Shown: positions 1-12,626 of the stretch, piece after piece
Numbering within the stretch: the first letter of the stretch is position 1
How the letters are laid out: the number at the start of each line of letters is the position of its first letter
Origin: Dama dama
Taxonomy: Eukaryota > Chordata > Mammalia > Artiodactyla > Cervidae
Direction: 5' to 3'
Length of the DNA: 64,000 nt
Assembly: GCF_033118175.1 (NCBI RefSeq)
Contig: NC_083691.1
Span: 19,069,001 to 19,133,000, forward strand
The notes under the pieces: generated by a model
Seen by the model: only the letters and a program-made list of their open reading frames with translations
Database searches by the model: none
What the model was told of the DNA's origin: nothing
Made by a program: the position numbers and the translations under genes

Positions 1-2846
1 ACCACCAATGGGAAAGCCCTTGATCCCTCTGGACAGCACCGCAGTGTTGACAAAGCATGGCCACACAGCTTCCCACTCACTAGATATTCCTCATCTGCCA
101 TGTCTGACGTCCCTGAGGTCCCTGCCTCATCTGAGGCTGCCAGGAGGTATGGTCACACCCGAATGCCCAGGTGAGGCCGTGGAAGCCAGACAAGGAGCCC
201 ACTGCCCCCTGCCCAGCAACGAGAGTGCTTCTCTCCCATCGTTGTGTGAGGGTGAGGGCTGCGGCCTCTCAGATGTATGAGGTCATCTAATTCCACCCCC
301 TCTTTCTGCTGGATGACAAAGCTGAGGCCCAGGTGGGCAGGGACTTGCCCTGGACTTCCCAGACTTGGTGGCAGAGCCATCCAGGAGTTCTACCATCTTG
401 GATGTGTGGCTGGATCAGTCATGGAGATGCACCCTGGTGGGTGTTGATGGCCGTATCTGCCCTGGCACCCTCCTGGGCTGCATGGTTGACCTTGGTTTTC
501 CTAAGGACGGCTCCTTCATCCATCCCGAGCCCAAGAGAAGCCTGAGTGTCCGGGCTTCCTCGGCACTGCTGTCCCCGCCTCCTCCATCACCTGCCTTGCA
601 GAGGGAGGTCAAAGGGACTGGTGCTCTGGACCAACGAGTGGCCTGGTGTGGGGTGAAGCAGGAAGGATGCTGGCTCCTGTGACAGCTCACTGCCCACCCC
701 CCCGGGCCTTGGGACCAGGTCTTTCTACCACACCCCCACCAGGGAGGCTGGAGGGGGGCGCTGACTGATGAGACATCAGTGATCTGTGCCCATAAAGCCC
801 CACAGAGCACCCTTTCTCCGCGGCCCTGCCCTATGCAGGGTCTCCAGGTGACCCCAGGCTAGGGGGCCGTGGGGGGTGGGGAGGTAGGGCCTCCGAGGTC
901 CTCCACTCCACCCCCAACCCAAGGTGCTCAAGAAGGCTGCATTTCCCATACCTACTTAATTCTCCTTCAAATGGAAGGGAGAAAATAGCAAAGGGAAGGT
1001 CCCAGAAGCTCTGAAAGGCTTTCACAGGCTCTGAGCAATTAGGCAGGCGGCTGAGAGAAATGGTCTGAATGCCAGGAGGAGGCAAAGTCACTGGCAGAAT
1101 TTTCCATGACGCTCTCTCCTCCCCGTCATGGGTGTGTGTCCACGTGAGGGGTCCCGAGGGAGAGGGGCTCCACGCTGAACCCCGCTGAAGGTGCCCAGGG
1201 CGCGATGGCCATGGCTCCAGAGAAGGGAGAGGCTCCGGGCACGGCTGGCTGGGGGAGTCCCTTCCCGGGGCCTCTCTGCCCTGTGATCCCCTAGGGCTCT
1301 GAGTGCTCTCTTCAAGGCCATGCGGGGGAATATCCTGCCTTACAGACCTTGGGGAGACCCCTACATACCCAGCACAGGGTGAGGGGGTGACCAGCCTCGG
1401 GGCCGGGGTCCTGAGCCCGGATTCCGGAAAATGCTGCCTGCTCCTCTTTAATGACCCCAGGGGTTAGAAGCCCGGCCCAAGGCCTGCAGTTTTCACTTTC
1501 CGGAGGCCTGGCCTTGGAGCTCAGTCATTATCTGCAAACAACACCTACTCATGCTCATGGTGGGGTGTGAACCGCGCTGCTGGCAAAGCAGAGGAAGGGA
1601 GGCTGAGACCGCGAGGGTACAAGGCCGGTGTGCTGGTCTCTGCGGCTTCTAAAGATGCCAGAACAGGTCTAGGAGGAGGTGGGGAACCTCACCCCCCCCC
1701 ACGACCCCCACCACCACTCCAGGGGCGGGGCTTGCAGGGGGACCAGAGGGAGTGGAGACTGTGGGCAAGCAAATCCGCTTTCAAGCCCCACGGGCCGCTT
1801 GAGGAAACTGGTGCCCTGGAAACCTTCCCCTGTGACCAATTCCCCAACCCCCCACGCCCACAAACATCTTTGCACCCACTCAGGTGGCCTCTTCTTGGGG
1901 CACGAGGATCTCTTCACCCACACAGTCAAGGGCACTGCTGATTTGACCTTGGGTTTCTAAGAAACACTCAGACTCAAGTGCAGAGTTCCCAGTGACGGAT
2001 GGAAATGCTGCCATTGATGGCGGTTGTAGGTGGACAGGGAGTGACTGCATGTGCTTTCATTCTCCTTTGGTGCTGAATCACCTGACGGATTTTAGCTGAA
2101 TCCTGGCCTGGTTATACCAGCCCCTCCCGGAACTTTGGTTCCCCCATCACAAGTGAGAAGCGTGAAGCAGGGATCACTCGAAGCTCTGGGCCTCTTGAAG
2201 GACACAGAGTCTAGCGTTTGCCGGCCAGGCTTCCATGTGGGGCTGAGCGGCCCCTTGCCAGGTAGAGAGCCCCGCACCCTCGCCCTGCCCGGCCCAGCCC
2301 AGCCTGGTCCCCGCTGCCTGCAAAAGCAGGCAGCAGGAAAGGCCTGAAGCATCCGCCGCTGCCCTGCTCTGCAGAGGTGGGTATCCAGGGGGCGGCCCAA
2401 GAAACTGCATTTGACCTTCGCTAAAATTAGGTCCCAAGACCCAGGGGGCAATAGAAATGAGGATGAAAGTGAGAAAGCAAATTGAGGGCATCGGAAGATG
2501 TTAAAAATATGTGCGTATTAATGGAAGCGGTAAAAATCAGGCTCCGATAGGCCCAGGAAGCCCTCACGCCACTGTCATTATTTTAGTCCAGGATCAGAGG
2601 CTGTGGGGCTGGAAGGGCCCCAAGGAGCACCTGGTCCACCACGTCCCTCATTCTACAGACTGGAAAATTGCCCACAGAGGGCGGTGACGTGTCTGAGGCC
2701 ACATACAGAGCAGTATCCAGCCGCGACAATCATATGGAGCCAACCGATCCCATCTGGAAGTGGACCAGGAGGAAGGACCCCTGGGGCCACCCCCTATCCC
2801 ACAGTGCCCCTGGAAGGAGCCCAGCTGAGTGGGGCATGGAGGGGTT
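1..2846. other. Unique GC-rich non-coding stretch
   Basis: No gene is recognised here. The sequence is moderately GC-rich with short open frames that overlap on both strands and lack coding features. Positions about 290-400 and 2605-2730 carry text like the reverse complement of MIR/L2 (a lymphoid-style 'gaggcccag...gccacacag' pattern of old mammalian repeats), so these are probably decayed fossil repeats. Nothing else in the stretch is assignable by eye. Confidence 0.5.
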
Positions 2847-2857
2847 CCCTCATGGTT

Positions 2858-3131
2858 CAGTTCAGTTCAGTTGCTCAGTCATGTCCGACACTTTTCAACC
2901 CCATGGACCACAGCACGCCAGGCCTCCCTGTCCATCACCAACTCCCGGAGTTTACTGAAACTCATGTCCATTGAGTTGGTGTTGCGATCCAACCATCTCA
3001 TCCTCTGTCGTCCCCTTCTCCTCCCACCTTCAATCTTTCCCAGCATCAGGGTCTTTTCTAATGAGTCAGCTCTTCGAATCAGGTGGCCAAAGTATTGGAG
3101 TTTCAGCTTCAGCATCAGTCCTTCCAATGAA
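2858..3131 (-). mobile_element. BovB (RTE) LINE 3' end, 5'-truncated
   Basis: The + strand shows the reverse complement of the BovB 3' end. Translation of the minus strand gives the C-terminal tail of the RTE polyprotein (SLEGLMLKLKLQYFGHL, then MDREAWRAVVHGV). The insertion is bounded by an 11-bp direct repeat, ccctcatggtt, at 2847-2857 and 3132-3142, as expected for target-primed reverse transcription. The fragment is far too short to be active. Confidence 0.92.
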
Positions 3132-3142
3132 CCCTCATGGTT

Positions 3143-6100
3143 ACACATTGCCCAGCATATAAGGAGCCTAATAAATCTCGGCTATTACTTTCCTTATTAA
3201 TATTGACCAGTGAGTGGCGTGATGTGAGAGCCGTGTTTGCAGAGGGTGGGCAGGGAGAGAAAAGCCGGGCTGGCCCCTCCAGGGGCGGCCCAGCATGTGT
3301 GCCAGGTGGGGGATTGGGGGGGCTGCTGCAGAGGAGGAGCAGGAAGGGGAGATGGGGGGCGAGGGGGTGAGGGAGGCCATGAGGTGGGGAGCTCATAGAC
3401 ACGCGCTTACCACAGCAGCTATTACATGCCCACCCGGCTGGGCTTTGGCCAGAGTATTCCACAGCCCTTGCAACAACCCAGTTAGCACCCTGTTACACAG
3501 CCAGCATCCCAGACAAGGTGGGCTCAGCAAGCCCCTGACAGTCCTGAGCTCCGCCTGGAGTTCCCACCCTGTTCCCACCACATGCCTGGCGCCCCTGATG
3601 TGCTCCCAGGCAGCCTCGCCACCCCCCAGCTTCCATCTTTCACCTGCTGCTTGTCTGCAAAGCCTCCCCTGAATCAGGAGCTGGCCTGTGCCAGTCTCGA
3701 AGTGGGAGACCAAGTGATCTCTGCTTGGTGGTTCTCCTGGCCCAGGAAGGGGGCTGGGCATCAGGCCTTGGTGCAGGGCCTCGGCGTCCTCATCCGCGAA
3801 CGGAGGCACTGAACTCTCCTGAAATGCCTCCAGCTGGAGCCCACTGAACACCCCCGAAATGCCTCCAGCTGGGGACAAGCCCAGGAGTCTCTGTAGGCCG
3901 ACTCCCCAGGCCTGGGTGGGCTCTGATCCCTATGCGACATCCTCCTCACGCTGCTGGGGCCCTGCCCCCTGAAACAACATGGGAGAGAGACCGGGAGGGG
4001 GATAGAGAGGACGCCGGTGGGCCTGAGGACACGCTCGGGATTCCAGCCCCTTGTGGGCTCAGACCCACTAGACAACCCAGCCCCAGGGCTCTGCGGGGGA
4101 TGGGCGTGGAGGCGGAGGGCACGAGAGAAAAGGGGGGAAGAGCTCCCCCTTTAGGCTCTGGCTGACTGTCTATATGATCTGGAGAACTGTACTGGGGCGA
4201 TTTATCCTGAAAGTAACCGAACAACACTGAGTATGTGATAAAGTCTGTTCACGGTATTGGTCTATCTCTTTGAAATATAATACAAACACAAAGCTGAACA
4301 CTGGAGGGGAGAGCCGTTTCACAGAACAAATAAGGAGACGTAACAAAAGCCCAGACGCAACCATCTTAGGGCTGGTTGGAGGGGCTCTGACTGTTTCTAG
4401 GCAGGCCTCGGGGCACTGCCCTCCCCTTGAGGTGGTGCGAGGGGGCTGCTCTCGGATGCTGGGGAGAACACGTCCTCACCCTCTCTCTGGGGACACAGGG
4501 TTTTCCCGACCCCGATCTGGGGCAGAGCCCTTGTGAAAGGTGTCCTGTGCGCATAGGACACAGCCCTGCAGGGCTTGGACCGGCTGATGGAAGCTGGGCT
4601 GAGCTCCCAGGCTGGGCTTTGCCCCTGGGCTCTGAGAAGATACAGGAAGTACTGACCCAGCTGTTCCCATAGAGGTGATGACACGCACGCTTGGCCACTC
4701 CTGGGCGCCTGAAGCCATCCTCCCAGCTGGGACTTGGGTCGCAGTGACCGACAGGCTGGTGAGGCGCTTGGCCCATTGGTCGATCCCACGAACCAACTAA
4801 TGCAGGTGCCAACTCTCTGCTGGTGCCATGGAGAGGCAGAAGCCAGACAGACCCCGGCCAGGGGTCATAGTCTGGGGGAGAAAGACAAGCTCAGCAAGAG
4901 CCATGGCTCAGGGGAGAGTCATGGAGAGAGGTCGCCAGGAGGGAGGTCTCCCCAGGTTCAGCCGTCGAGGGCTTCTCAGAGGAAGTGGCCTTGGCCTTGA
5001 GCACCCTTTGGCTGCTCTTCCTCTGCTTAGAGGCTCTCCAGCTCCAGTGTGTATGACACTCCCTGGGGCAATCTAGGCCCCAAGGCCTGGGGATTCTGCC
5101 CTGGGAAATGTGTGTGGGCTCAGGACTCTGCAGGCTTAACTGACTTAAAGGTGAGTCTGGTGCAAGTGGGCCTTGAGTGGGGTCTTTGGGGTCTTCCTGC
5201 ACAGTCTCAGCCAGCTACAGAGGCCTGGGGGAGACGGCCAGAGCCCTGAGGCTCACGAGGTGGCCCTGGTCACAGAGAAACACCCCAGGGGCTCGTGGAG
5301 GGAGAGGAGGTGGGGGGTGATCTATCCTTAGTGGAGAAGTACATCACCCCCAGTGGTGTGCAGACATCAACCCCTGGTGACAGCAAGAGTGGGGAGGGAG
5401 CGGAGCGGGGGCGCACTGCCCCTCAAAGGCCTTGCAAGTTTCCAGGGTGACCACCAAGTTCTGCTCACCAGGGAGGAGGGTCAACTTCTGCCTTGCAGGA
5501 TTTTCCTGCCAGTGGCTTCATCAGACCGTGCTCTCAGTGAAGCCTTGAACAGAACATCTAGCATCCCACATTCCCAGCAGGGTGACAGGGCTGGGGACAG
5601 CTGCAGAGCTGGCTGCGGGGCCTAAGCCCACTGGGCATGAATGGGGCAGAGTGCTGTGATCACCCCAGGTCCCAGAGAGCAGGCCCAGCACCTCCTCTGG
5701 GGCCGCTGCTCTGCTTGGGCAGTTGCCCTGGTGAGGACTCAGAGCTTCCCAGCGTTGGGGCACCACCAGCGCGGTCACTGGTGACAAGGAGAGAAAGGCA
5801 AGGAGCCAGCCGTCAGAGCAGGGGCCACACAAGCAGGGTGGCCAGAGAAAACAGAGGGCACCCAGTTCAATCTGAATTTTGGATAAACACCAAGTAATTT
5901 TTTCATATGTGTTCCAAATAATGCCTGGATCTTATAGTTTTATTTGCTATATCTTGCAACAGTATGTGCCAAGGCATCTATTGATCACCTTTAGATATGC
6001 CAAGTACTCTGCTGAGTAGACACTTTCTGTTCTTCATTCTATTAATAAATACTGACTGGGCACCTATTCTGTACTAGGACCATTTTGGGGGAGATAGAGA

Positions 6101-6272
6101 TTCCTCAGGGAACAAAACAGAAACAGACCTTGTCCCCTTAGGATATGCATTTGTGGGGAGTGGGGGAATAGCGAGAAGTAAAGAGACATATAAAAATAGA
6201 ATGTCCGGGGAAAAGGGAAAGTAGGCTGGGGGAGGCTGGGTAAAAGGAGGCTGGGGGAGATTGGGGGAAACT
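3143..6272. other. Unique stretch with old repeat scraps
   Basis: No gene is recognised. Positions 3808-3842 and 3843-3875 form a 35-bp tandem duplication sharing the core gaaatgcctccagctgg. About 6040-6160 resembles old L2/MIR-class text (a 'ctgggcacctattctgtactagg...gaacaaaacag' pattern). The rest is unassigned GC-rich DNA. Confidence 0.45.
3808..3875. repeat. 35-bp tandem duplication
   Basis: Two adjacent copies begin with actgaac at 3808 and 3843 and share gaaatgcctccagctgg. They differ by a few substitutions, so the duplication is not very recent. Confidence 0.85.
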
Positions 6273-6280
6273 CTGTTGTT

Positions 6281-6481
6281 AACCTGGTGGCTCAGTGGTA
6301 AAGAATCGCCTGCGATTCAAGAGACCTGGGTTTGATGCCTGGATTGGAAAGATTCCCTGGAGAAGGGCATGACTTACTCATTCAAGCATTCTTGCCTGGA
6401 GAATCCCATGGACAGAAGGGCCTGGTGGCTACAGTCCATGAGGTCGCAGGGAGTCAGACATGACTTAGCACCTTACACACA
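6281..6481 (+). mobile_element. Bov-tA SINE
   Basis: A tRNA-Glu-like head with A and B box remnants (ggtggctcagtggtaaaga; gggtttgatgcctgg) is followed by the BovB-derived tail (cttgcctggagaatcccatgg). An 8-bp flanking repeat, ctgttgtt, sits at 6273-6280 and 6482-6489. Confidence 0.9.
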
Positions 6482-6489
6482 CTGTTGTT

Positions 6490-8783
6490 GGCCTACGAGG
6501 GGCAGAAGGAGGTCCTCTGGGCAGAGATAGAACAGAGGTGAGCACACGTGGAGGAGGCACCCCAGCAGAGGGAACAGTGCGTGCAAAGGCCCTGGGGAGG
6601 CTGTGCTGGGAGAGGTCATGGCAGGCAGAGGCTGCAGCAGGGCCAGTCGTGGCAGGGAGTTTGGTCTGAGCGAGATGGGAGCCCCCGGACGGTCTCAGGC
6701 AAAGGAGCGCCAGGACCCTGTGCCTGATCAGCCTCATGCACACTGGACAGGTGGACAGACAGGGCTCAGGGTTCCCTGCTTGCTCGGCTCCGGAATCCAG
6801 GGAAGGTCATGGCCTTGGGGGCAGAGCCTATTGGTGGCAGGAAGGAAGGGTTGCCTGAAAACTGCTTGCTCTGAGTGAGAGGTAACACTGTCCCCGTGCC
6901 AGGCAATGGGCAGGATGGAGTGAGGGAGCAGGTGGGGTGTCAGGTGGGGTGGGCCAAGGAAGTCCCCCTGAGAAGCTGGCATCTGGAACAAGGAAAGGTA
7001 TACAGAGCTAGGGGGAACGCCCAGCATTTGCCTGCCATGTCCCACGAGGAGGTGGTCCTGACACTCCTAATCGCCTCCAGGAGGACACCCCTGGCCTGAA
7101 GGGAGCCGTCCCCCTCTCTCTCAGGTGCCAGCCCATGTTCTGAACCCATCAGAAAGCCTCTGCTCTCTGGGCCCTTTCCTGGCCCAGTGAGGTCTTAGAA
7201 GAGCCCCTGCGGCCTGATAAGAGTGGATCCAGGCCCTGCCCGTTGTCCCCTCCCTGGGCAGGGAGTGTTGTCCTGCCGGCTAGGGTGTAGGCTCAAAGTG
7301 GTCTGCGACTCCCCACCCCTCCCGTCCTGGCCACTCTGACTCTGCGGCCTCAGGATGGCTTTCCTCTCCCTTAATGGGCAGGGCTGTGCCAACTGCCCCA
7401 GGGTGAGTCATCGCTGGGCCATGGGGAGCCAGGCGTCCACCAGTCACCTGCCAGCAGCGCTGATGCCAGCTGGGCTGGGGCACTGGGGAGACCAGAGAGG
7501 AGATGTGGGGAGATGCATGGTTTTTCTTGAAAAATTCTCCATCAGGGAGCTGTTTGCTGGGCTGTGTGCACGTGTGCGGCTGTGGGGTGTGTATGTCTGT
7601 AAATGTGTATGATTCTCTGTGTTGTGTGATGTATGTGTGGTGTGTACATGTATGGTCTGTGGGGTGTGCATGTGTGTAGGTGTATGATTCTATGTGCTGT
7701 GTGACATGTGTGGTGTGTACATGTGTGGTCTGTGGGGTGTGCATGTGTGTACGTCTTTGAATCTATGCGTTGTGTGACGTATGTGTATGTGTGTGGTGTG
7801 GGTGTGTGTGCATTTGCTAGTGGGTGCTTTGCCTGCATGACCATATATTTCAGCACAGCCCAGGAGTGGATCGAGGGTTCCTGCTGGTGGGAAAGGCCAG
7901 AGACTCCTTTTGGGGCTACAAGCTCTGTGTCTTTGCTCCTGACCTCGGCCCTTGACCCCCTCAGGTTCATCACGACTGCCCTGGCAGGGACACCCAGGTC
8001 ATACTCTGCATCAGCCCCGTCCCCCTGACCTCCCACTCCAAAGTGCAGTGGATGCTTCCTGCCTCAGTTTACCCCACCTCTGAAGACTTAGAGGAAAATG
8101 GAAACGAGCTTTCTGGGCTGTGGGGCACAGCCATGCCAGAAGAATGATTAATGCTTATTTTTCTGGGCACGCCTTCACTGCCTAGCACCCAGGGGTGGAG
8201 TGAACAGTATTGGGAGTGGTGTTATTAAAACTGCTATTGCTCTATTAAATTTCTCTAGAAACACAAAGACCTTCCATCCGCAGAGAGACCTGCAATTACA
8301 GCTGAACAAATTATCGCCTTTTAAACAACCCTACATTTCTGCAAAGCTTTCCCGTGCAGTGCTTTCCGTGTCAATAAATCGCACTTCGCCTGGCTTCCCC
8401 ATTCCCCTGTTCCTCGTTTCTTTGGCCCTTTTTCAGCACCCCACCCCAGTTGTCGGTGGACATTTTTGTTGATTTTGTAGTCAAGCCTCGGTGAACTGCA
8501 CTATATTGAGAATGCAGGCTTTGGGTTTATTGATCAAAAACCCTAGCATAGCAGAAAGCAAATTGGACTAGAATGAGACTCAAGAGACCTCTGGAGGCCT
8601 GGATTTTTCTAGAAAATGCCCTTTGACCATCAATCATAGGATCCTGTGACTTTTCTGGTTAAATCAGATAGCAGTGGGCCATTTTTTGTCTCTGGACACT
8701 TGTGGAAAGTTTATAAACATTAATAAATACAAGTTCTTTGTCAGCCCCATGCTATGCTTTGGAGATGTATTGGTGATTTAAAC
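6490..8783. other. Unassigned stretch with old repeat and a TG minisatellite
   Basis: About 6500-6990 has wording typical of a mammalian-wide fossil repeat ('gagggaacagtgcgtgcaaaggccctggggagg'), which recurs at about 10800-11230 and 12000-12230; I suspect an L2-type element but cannot assign it. A TG-rich minisatellite lies at 7605-7830. No gene is seen. Confidence 0.4.
7605..7830. repeat. TG-rich minisatellite, about 73-75-bp unit, three copies
   Basis: Units start at 7605, 7680 and 7753, each opening with a gtgtatgattct-like word and ending with ctgtggggtgtgcatgtgtgta. The copies diverge, the third most. A partial unit end precedes the array at about 7580-7604. Confidence 0.8.
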
Positions 8784-8990
8784 TAAGTCTTTGTGATAAA
8801 CAGCAAGGTTCTATACTGTATAGCACAGGGAACTATATTCAATATCCTGTGATGAATCATGATGGAAAAGAAATTTTAAAAGAATGTATACACGTGTGTG
8901 TGTATGTGTGTATAGTTGAATGACTTTGCTCAGACAACAGAAATTAGTGCAACATTGTAAGTCAATTATACTTCGATTAAAAACAATAAT
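8784..8990 (+). mobile_element. L1 3' end fragment
   Basis: Contains the typical cetartiodactyl L1 3'-terminal words tagcacagggaactatattcaatatcctgtg and gtaagtcaattatacttcgattaaa, with a short TG stretch between them. It is 5'-truncated and ends in an A-rich tail. Confidence 0.75.
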
Positions 8991-9396
8991 AAGAAACCTA
9001 AGTCATTGTGCCTGAGAAATTAAGGATATGGGGAGCAGTCTTAAGAAATATAGGAATGTCTCAAGAGCCAGGAGCATTTCAGTTGCCTGTGGAAGAAATC
9101 AAGAAGACACTAAAAAGGGCTTGTCTTGGGCTTTCACAAGTGCGGGGTCCAGAAGAGGAGTGCAGGCCTCAGGTGACCTGTCCTGGGCCCTTGTCTCCTC
9201 CTGTTCTGGTTCTGCGTGTCTCCACTGCCCTTTGAATGTCAGTTTCACACCCTCCTGCTTCAGACACGCCCTACACTTAGAGAAAAAGATGGCTGCTCCC
9301 AGCCCTACGCCAAAGAAAATACCAAAGGAAAAAGAAAGCCCTCTTTCAGCAGGCATGTATGGAATTTCAGAAGAGAAGTGCTGTGCCAGCTAGCAG
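8991..9396. other. Unassigned non-coding stretch
   Basis: No gene or clear repeat is seen between the L1 tail and the next SINE. Confidence 0.4.
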
Positions 9397-9508
9397 AAGT
9401 GGAAACCAACTCCAGTATTCTTGCATGGAGAATCCCATGGACAAGGGAACCTGGTGGGCTACAGTCCTTGGGGTCGCTGAGAGGCAGACACGACTGAGGC
9501 CAACACAC
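9397..9508 (+). mobile_element. Bov-tA/Bov-A SINE, 5'-truncated
   Basis: Only the BovB-derived tail half is present (ccaactccagtattcttgcatggag to cacgactgagg). The tRNA head is missing. Confidence 0.85.
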
Positions 9509-9699
9509 AGGACATCCAGTGCAAAGCTCCACCCAACGTGGCTGAAGGCTCGGCAGGTGTCAGCTGACTCAGGCCGGGCTTGGCTGGTGGTGCATCTTTG
9601 CATTCAGCTCCTCTCTGAGGTTGGGGCTCAGGCCCTCGCCCTGTGTGTGTATGTGTGTGAGCTGGTCCTGGCTGGAGGGGAAGCCACCGCCTGATGTGT

Positions 9700-9886
9700 G
9701 TATGTTCTTAGTTGCTCAGTCATGTCTGATTCTTTGTGACACCGTGGCCCACCAGGCTCCTCTATCCATGGGATTTTTCAGTCAAGAATATTGGAGTGGG
9801 TTGCCATTCCCTTCTCCAGGGGATCTTCCCGATCCAGCGATCAAACCCACGTTTCTTGCATCTCCTACATGGCAGGCAGATTTTTC
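9700..9886 (-). mobile_element. Bov-tA SINE
   Basis: Reverse complement of the SINE: gttgctcagtcatgtctgatt, then tccatgggatttttcagtc, then ggggatcttcccgatccag, ending near a poly-T tract (9885-9896). Confidence 0.88.
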
Positions 9887-10062
9887 TTTTTTTTTACTGC
9901 TGACCAGGGGGGAAGCCTGCTGCCATCTGGAGGAGGCTCTTTTCACACTGATGTGGGTGTGCAAGAGCTTGAATGGCAGCTTGCTAGGCCTCTGGAGCCA
10001 ATGCTCAGGACTCGCTTCCTCTTTCTCCCACCTGATTTCATAGCCTGAAGCAAGTTCCACAG

Positions 10063-10376
10063 TGTGGTGGTCTACATATGTCACCCCTGCCGCGAAATCC
10101 TAACATTTACGGTGATGGTAATTGGAGCTGGGGCCTTCAGGAGATGCCCAGGTCATGAAGGTGGAGCCCCGTTAGTACCCAGAGGGAATCCTGCTGCCAT
10201 GTCAGTTTTCAGAGAAAATATGCCATCCGCAACGTGGGACGCTGGCCCCCACTAGACTCCAAATTCGCCTGTGCCTTGACCATAGACTTCCAAGACTCCA
10301 GAGATGTAAGAAATAAATTTCTGTTGTCAATAAACCACCTGGTCTATAGTACAGCAGCTCAAACAGACTAAGACAT
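10063..10376 (+). mobile_element. MLT1/MaLR LTR
   Basis: Begins with a ggtctacatatgtcacccc-like LTR start. It contains ggtcatgaaggtggagcccc and ends with gatgtaagaaataaatttctgttgt ... cagactaagaca, which is the standard MaLR 3' end with its polyadenylation signal. It is a solitary, old LTR of the ERVL-MaLR type. Confidence 0.75.
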
Positions 10377-10998
10377 GTGGCCAAACCCAAAGGGCTCATG
10401 TGATGGAGAAACCACAATGTCTGACGGCGGAGGTATGAATGAAGGAGGGTAGGGCTGGGGCCAGTCACGCTGACTGCTGCTCGGATTGACCCCGATGGAC
10501 ACAGCCCTTCTTCCTATGATGGGTCAGGTCTGGGTGACAAACCCACACCCGAGCCAGGGGGAGGGTCAGACACTCTGACAGATGCACCCCAAACCACATG
10601 AAATACCAGAATGAGGGAACAGTTCCCCAGCTGGAAAAGGGTGCTAGGCAGACAAAACCCCACAACCTCCTCTACAGGCAGGAAGGCTAGTAATGGCCTC
10701 CATGGGGCAGAGACCACCAAGGGGTGTGGACCACCACCAAAGGCTTCGGGAACTCAGAGGGGACAACACAACCTGGAGTGGCCAGGAAAGGTCTTTCTGG
10801 AATAAGGCGCCCAAACTGAGCCCTAAGGGAGGAGGTGCATTGCAGGCAGAGGGAACCAGCTGTCCACAAGCAAGCAGGGGGCGGACCTCTGTTCAGAGAG
10901 GTGAGTGTCTGTAGCCAGGGTGGGGGTGGAGTGCAGGCCATGGGCAGATGCAGAGGGTAAGGGGTCTGGAGTTCATCCCGAAGGCAATGGAAATCCTT
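10377..10998. other. Unassigned stretch, partly old repeat
   Basis: About 10795-10998 looks like the fossil repeat also present near 6.5 kb and 12.1 kb (gcattgcaggcagagggaacc, then ggcaatggaaatccttcaa), continuing after the SINE at 11215. No gene is seen. Confidence 0.4.
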
Positions 10999-11206
10999 CA
11001 AGGGCTTCCTCGATGGCTCAATGGGTAAAGAATCTGCCTGCCAAGGCAGGAGACCCAGGAGACAGGGTCCCTGGGTCAGGAGGATCTACTGGAGGCGGGC
11101 AGGGCCTGGACAATCCCCATGGACAGAGGAGCCTGGCGGGCTACATATAGTTCATGAGGTCGCAAAAGAGTGGAACATGACTGGGTGGCTAAGCAGCAAG
11201 CAAGCA
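10999..11206 (+). mobile_element. Bov-tA SINE
   Basis: Head gggcttcctcgatggctcaatgg and tail ccccatggacagaggagcc are clear. It interrupts an older fossil repeat that resumes at gggctttaaagagg. Confidence 0.88.
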
Positions 11207-11214
11207 AAGGGCTT

Positions 11215-12446
11215 TAAAGAGGGGCGTGACGTGATCCCACTGGCAGGTAGGCAGGTGGCACTGATATCACCCTGGGGGATAAATGAGGGGTGGGGGGGTC
11301 ACTGATGCAAAAACTGGAGCCCCTTAAGGGGCGGAGTTGCTGAGCTGGAACTAGTACACGAGGGACACAGAGAGGGAATAAGTCAGGAGACATCTCGCAC
11401 TGTAAAAGGACAAGAACTGGTTTCTCTCTGATGGGAGATGAACAAGAGGAAGAGTCCAGAGTGGAACCAGGTGCCCAGATTAGGACAGTCAGCTCTCGCG
11501 TCTCAGTGGCTTCCACCACGAAGCTTGTCTCCCACTCAGGCAAGGGTCCATCAGGGTGTCTTGGAATGCAGCTCTCCTGGGCTGCTGGCTGCAGAGCCTC
11601 AGGGATCCAGGGTTCTCCCCTCTTGAGGAGCCACTCACTATGACATGTGGCTCCCCGAGGTCACCCTGGGGATGACCCCTTCCACCCACTAGAAATTAAA
11701 GGAGGAAGAGGTGGGGGAAGGTTTTGCGGACCAAGTCTAGAAGATCCATAAATCACTCCTGCTGTAATTTCTTGAGCTCTGTCTCCTTTGCACACTCACA
11801 CCTGGGAGCCTGAGAAATACAGTCCAAACTGTGTGTCCAGGAAGAAGAGGCAGTGGACTCGGTAGTCAGCTTGTGCCACACTGATTTCGGGGCCTAGGTG
11901 AACCCAGGCAGGGAAGATTGCAGGGTGAGGAAGTGTGGGGAGGAATGAACTGAATCTTGGGGGACATCTAAGCGTGCATCTATGTGAAATTGTGCTAACA
12001 GTGCACAAAGCCGAGGTGACAAACCTGGGGAGGAAGACCTCTGAGGCAGCTGTCAGCAATGGAAGGACTTTGGGCAGGAGCCTGAGAATTCAAGTCCAAG
12101 GATGGGGACAGTGGGACCCATGGCAGACATTTGAGTGGAGGAGTAACCAGAGCCCTTTGAAGGGAAGACCTGTCCTGGGGGCACAGTAGGGATAGAAGTG
12201 CAAGGATCAGGAGGCCTGGGCCAGGTTAAAGGAGTGCTCCCCAAGCCCATGGGGAAGGGGTTCTTCTTGTTAATCCCACGAGGAAGCTTATTCCTTTTCT
12301 CGACAATTTTTGTTTCCTGATTAAAGCTAAATCCACTGAAAGGATTCTCTTTAAGAGAAGTCGTCAGACATTAGAACTCAGGAGAGGAGGGGTTGGTCTG
12401 GACTCAGGTTAATGGAGGCTTTCTCTTTTAGGTTTATCTTTTATGT
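11215..12446. other. Unassigned stretch, partly old repeat
   Basis: The start continues the fossil repeat split by the SINE, and about 12000-12230 looks like another copy of the same class (ggcagctgtcagcaatgg, agtggaggagtaaccagagcc). No coding gene is supported. Confidence 0.4.
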
Positions 12447-12626
12447 GGGCTTCCCAGGTAGCTCAGCAGGTAAAGAATCCACCTGCAATGCGGGAGTGGC
12501 AGGAGATGAAGGTTTGATCCCTGGGTCAGGAAGAGGACATGGCAACCCACTCCAGTATTCTTGCCTGGAGGATTCCATGGGCAGAGGGGCCTGGTGGGCT
12601 AAAGTCCACAGGGTCGCATGCATGCT
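12447..12626 (+). mobile_element. Bov-tA SINE
   Basis: Head gggcttcccaggtagctcagc, B-box-like ggtttgatccctgg and tail cttgcctggaggattccatgg are all present. Confidence 0.9.

Noticed and set aside
7605..7830. Repeat-spacer appearance that might suggest a CRISPR array.
   Set aside because: The units are contiguous, TG-rich and diverged, with no unique spacers, in a vertebrate genome.
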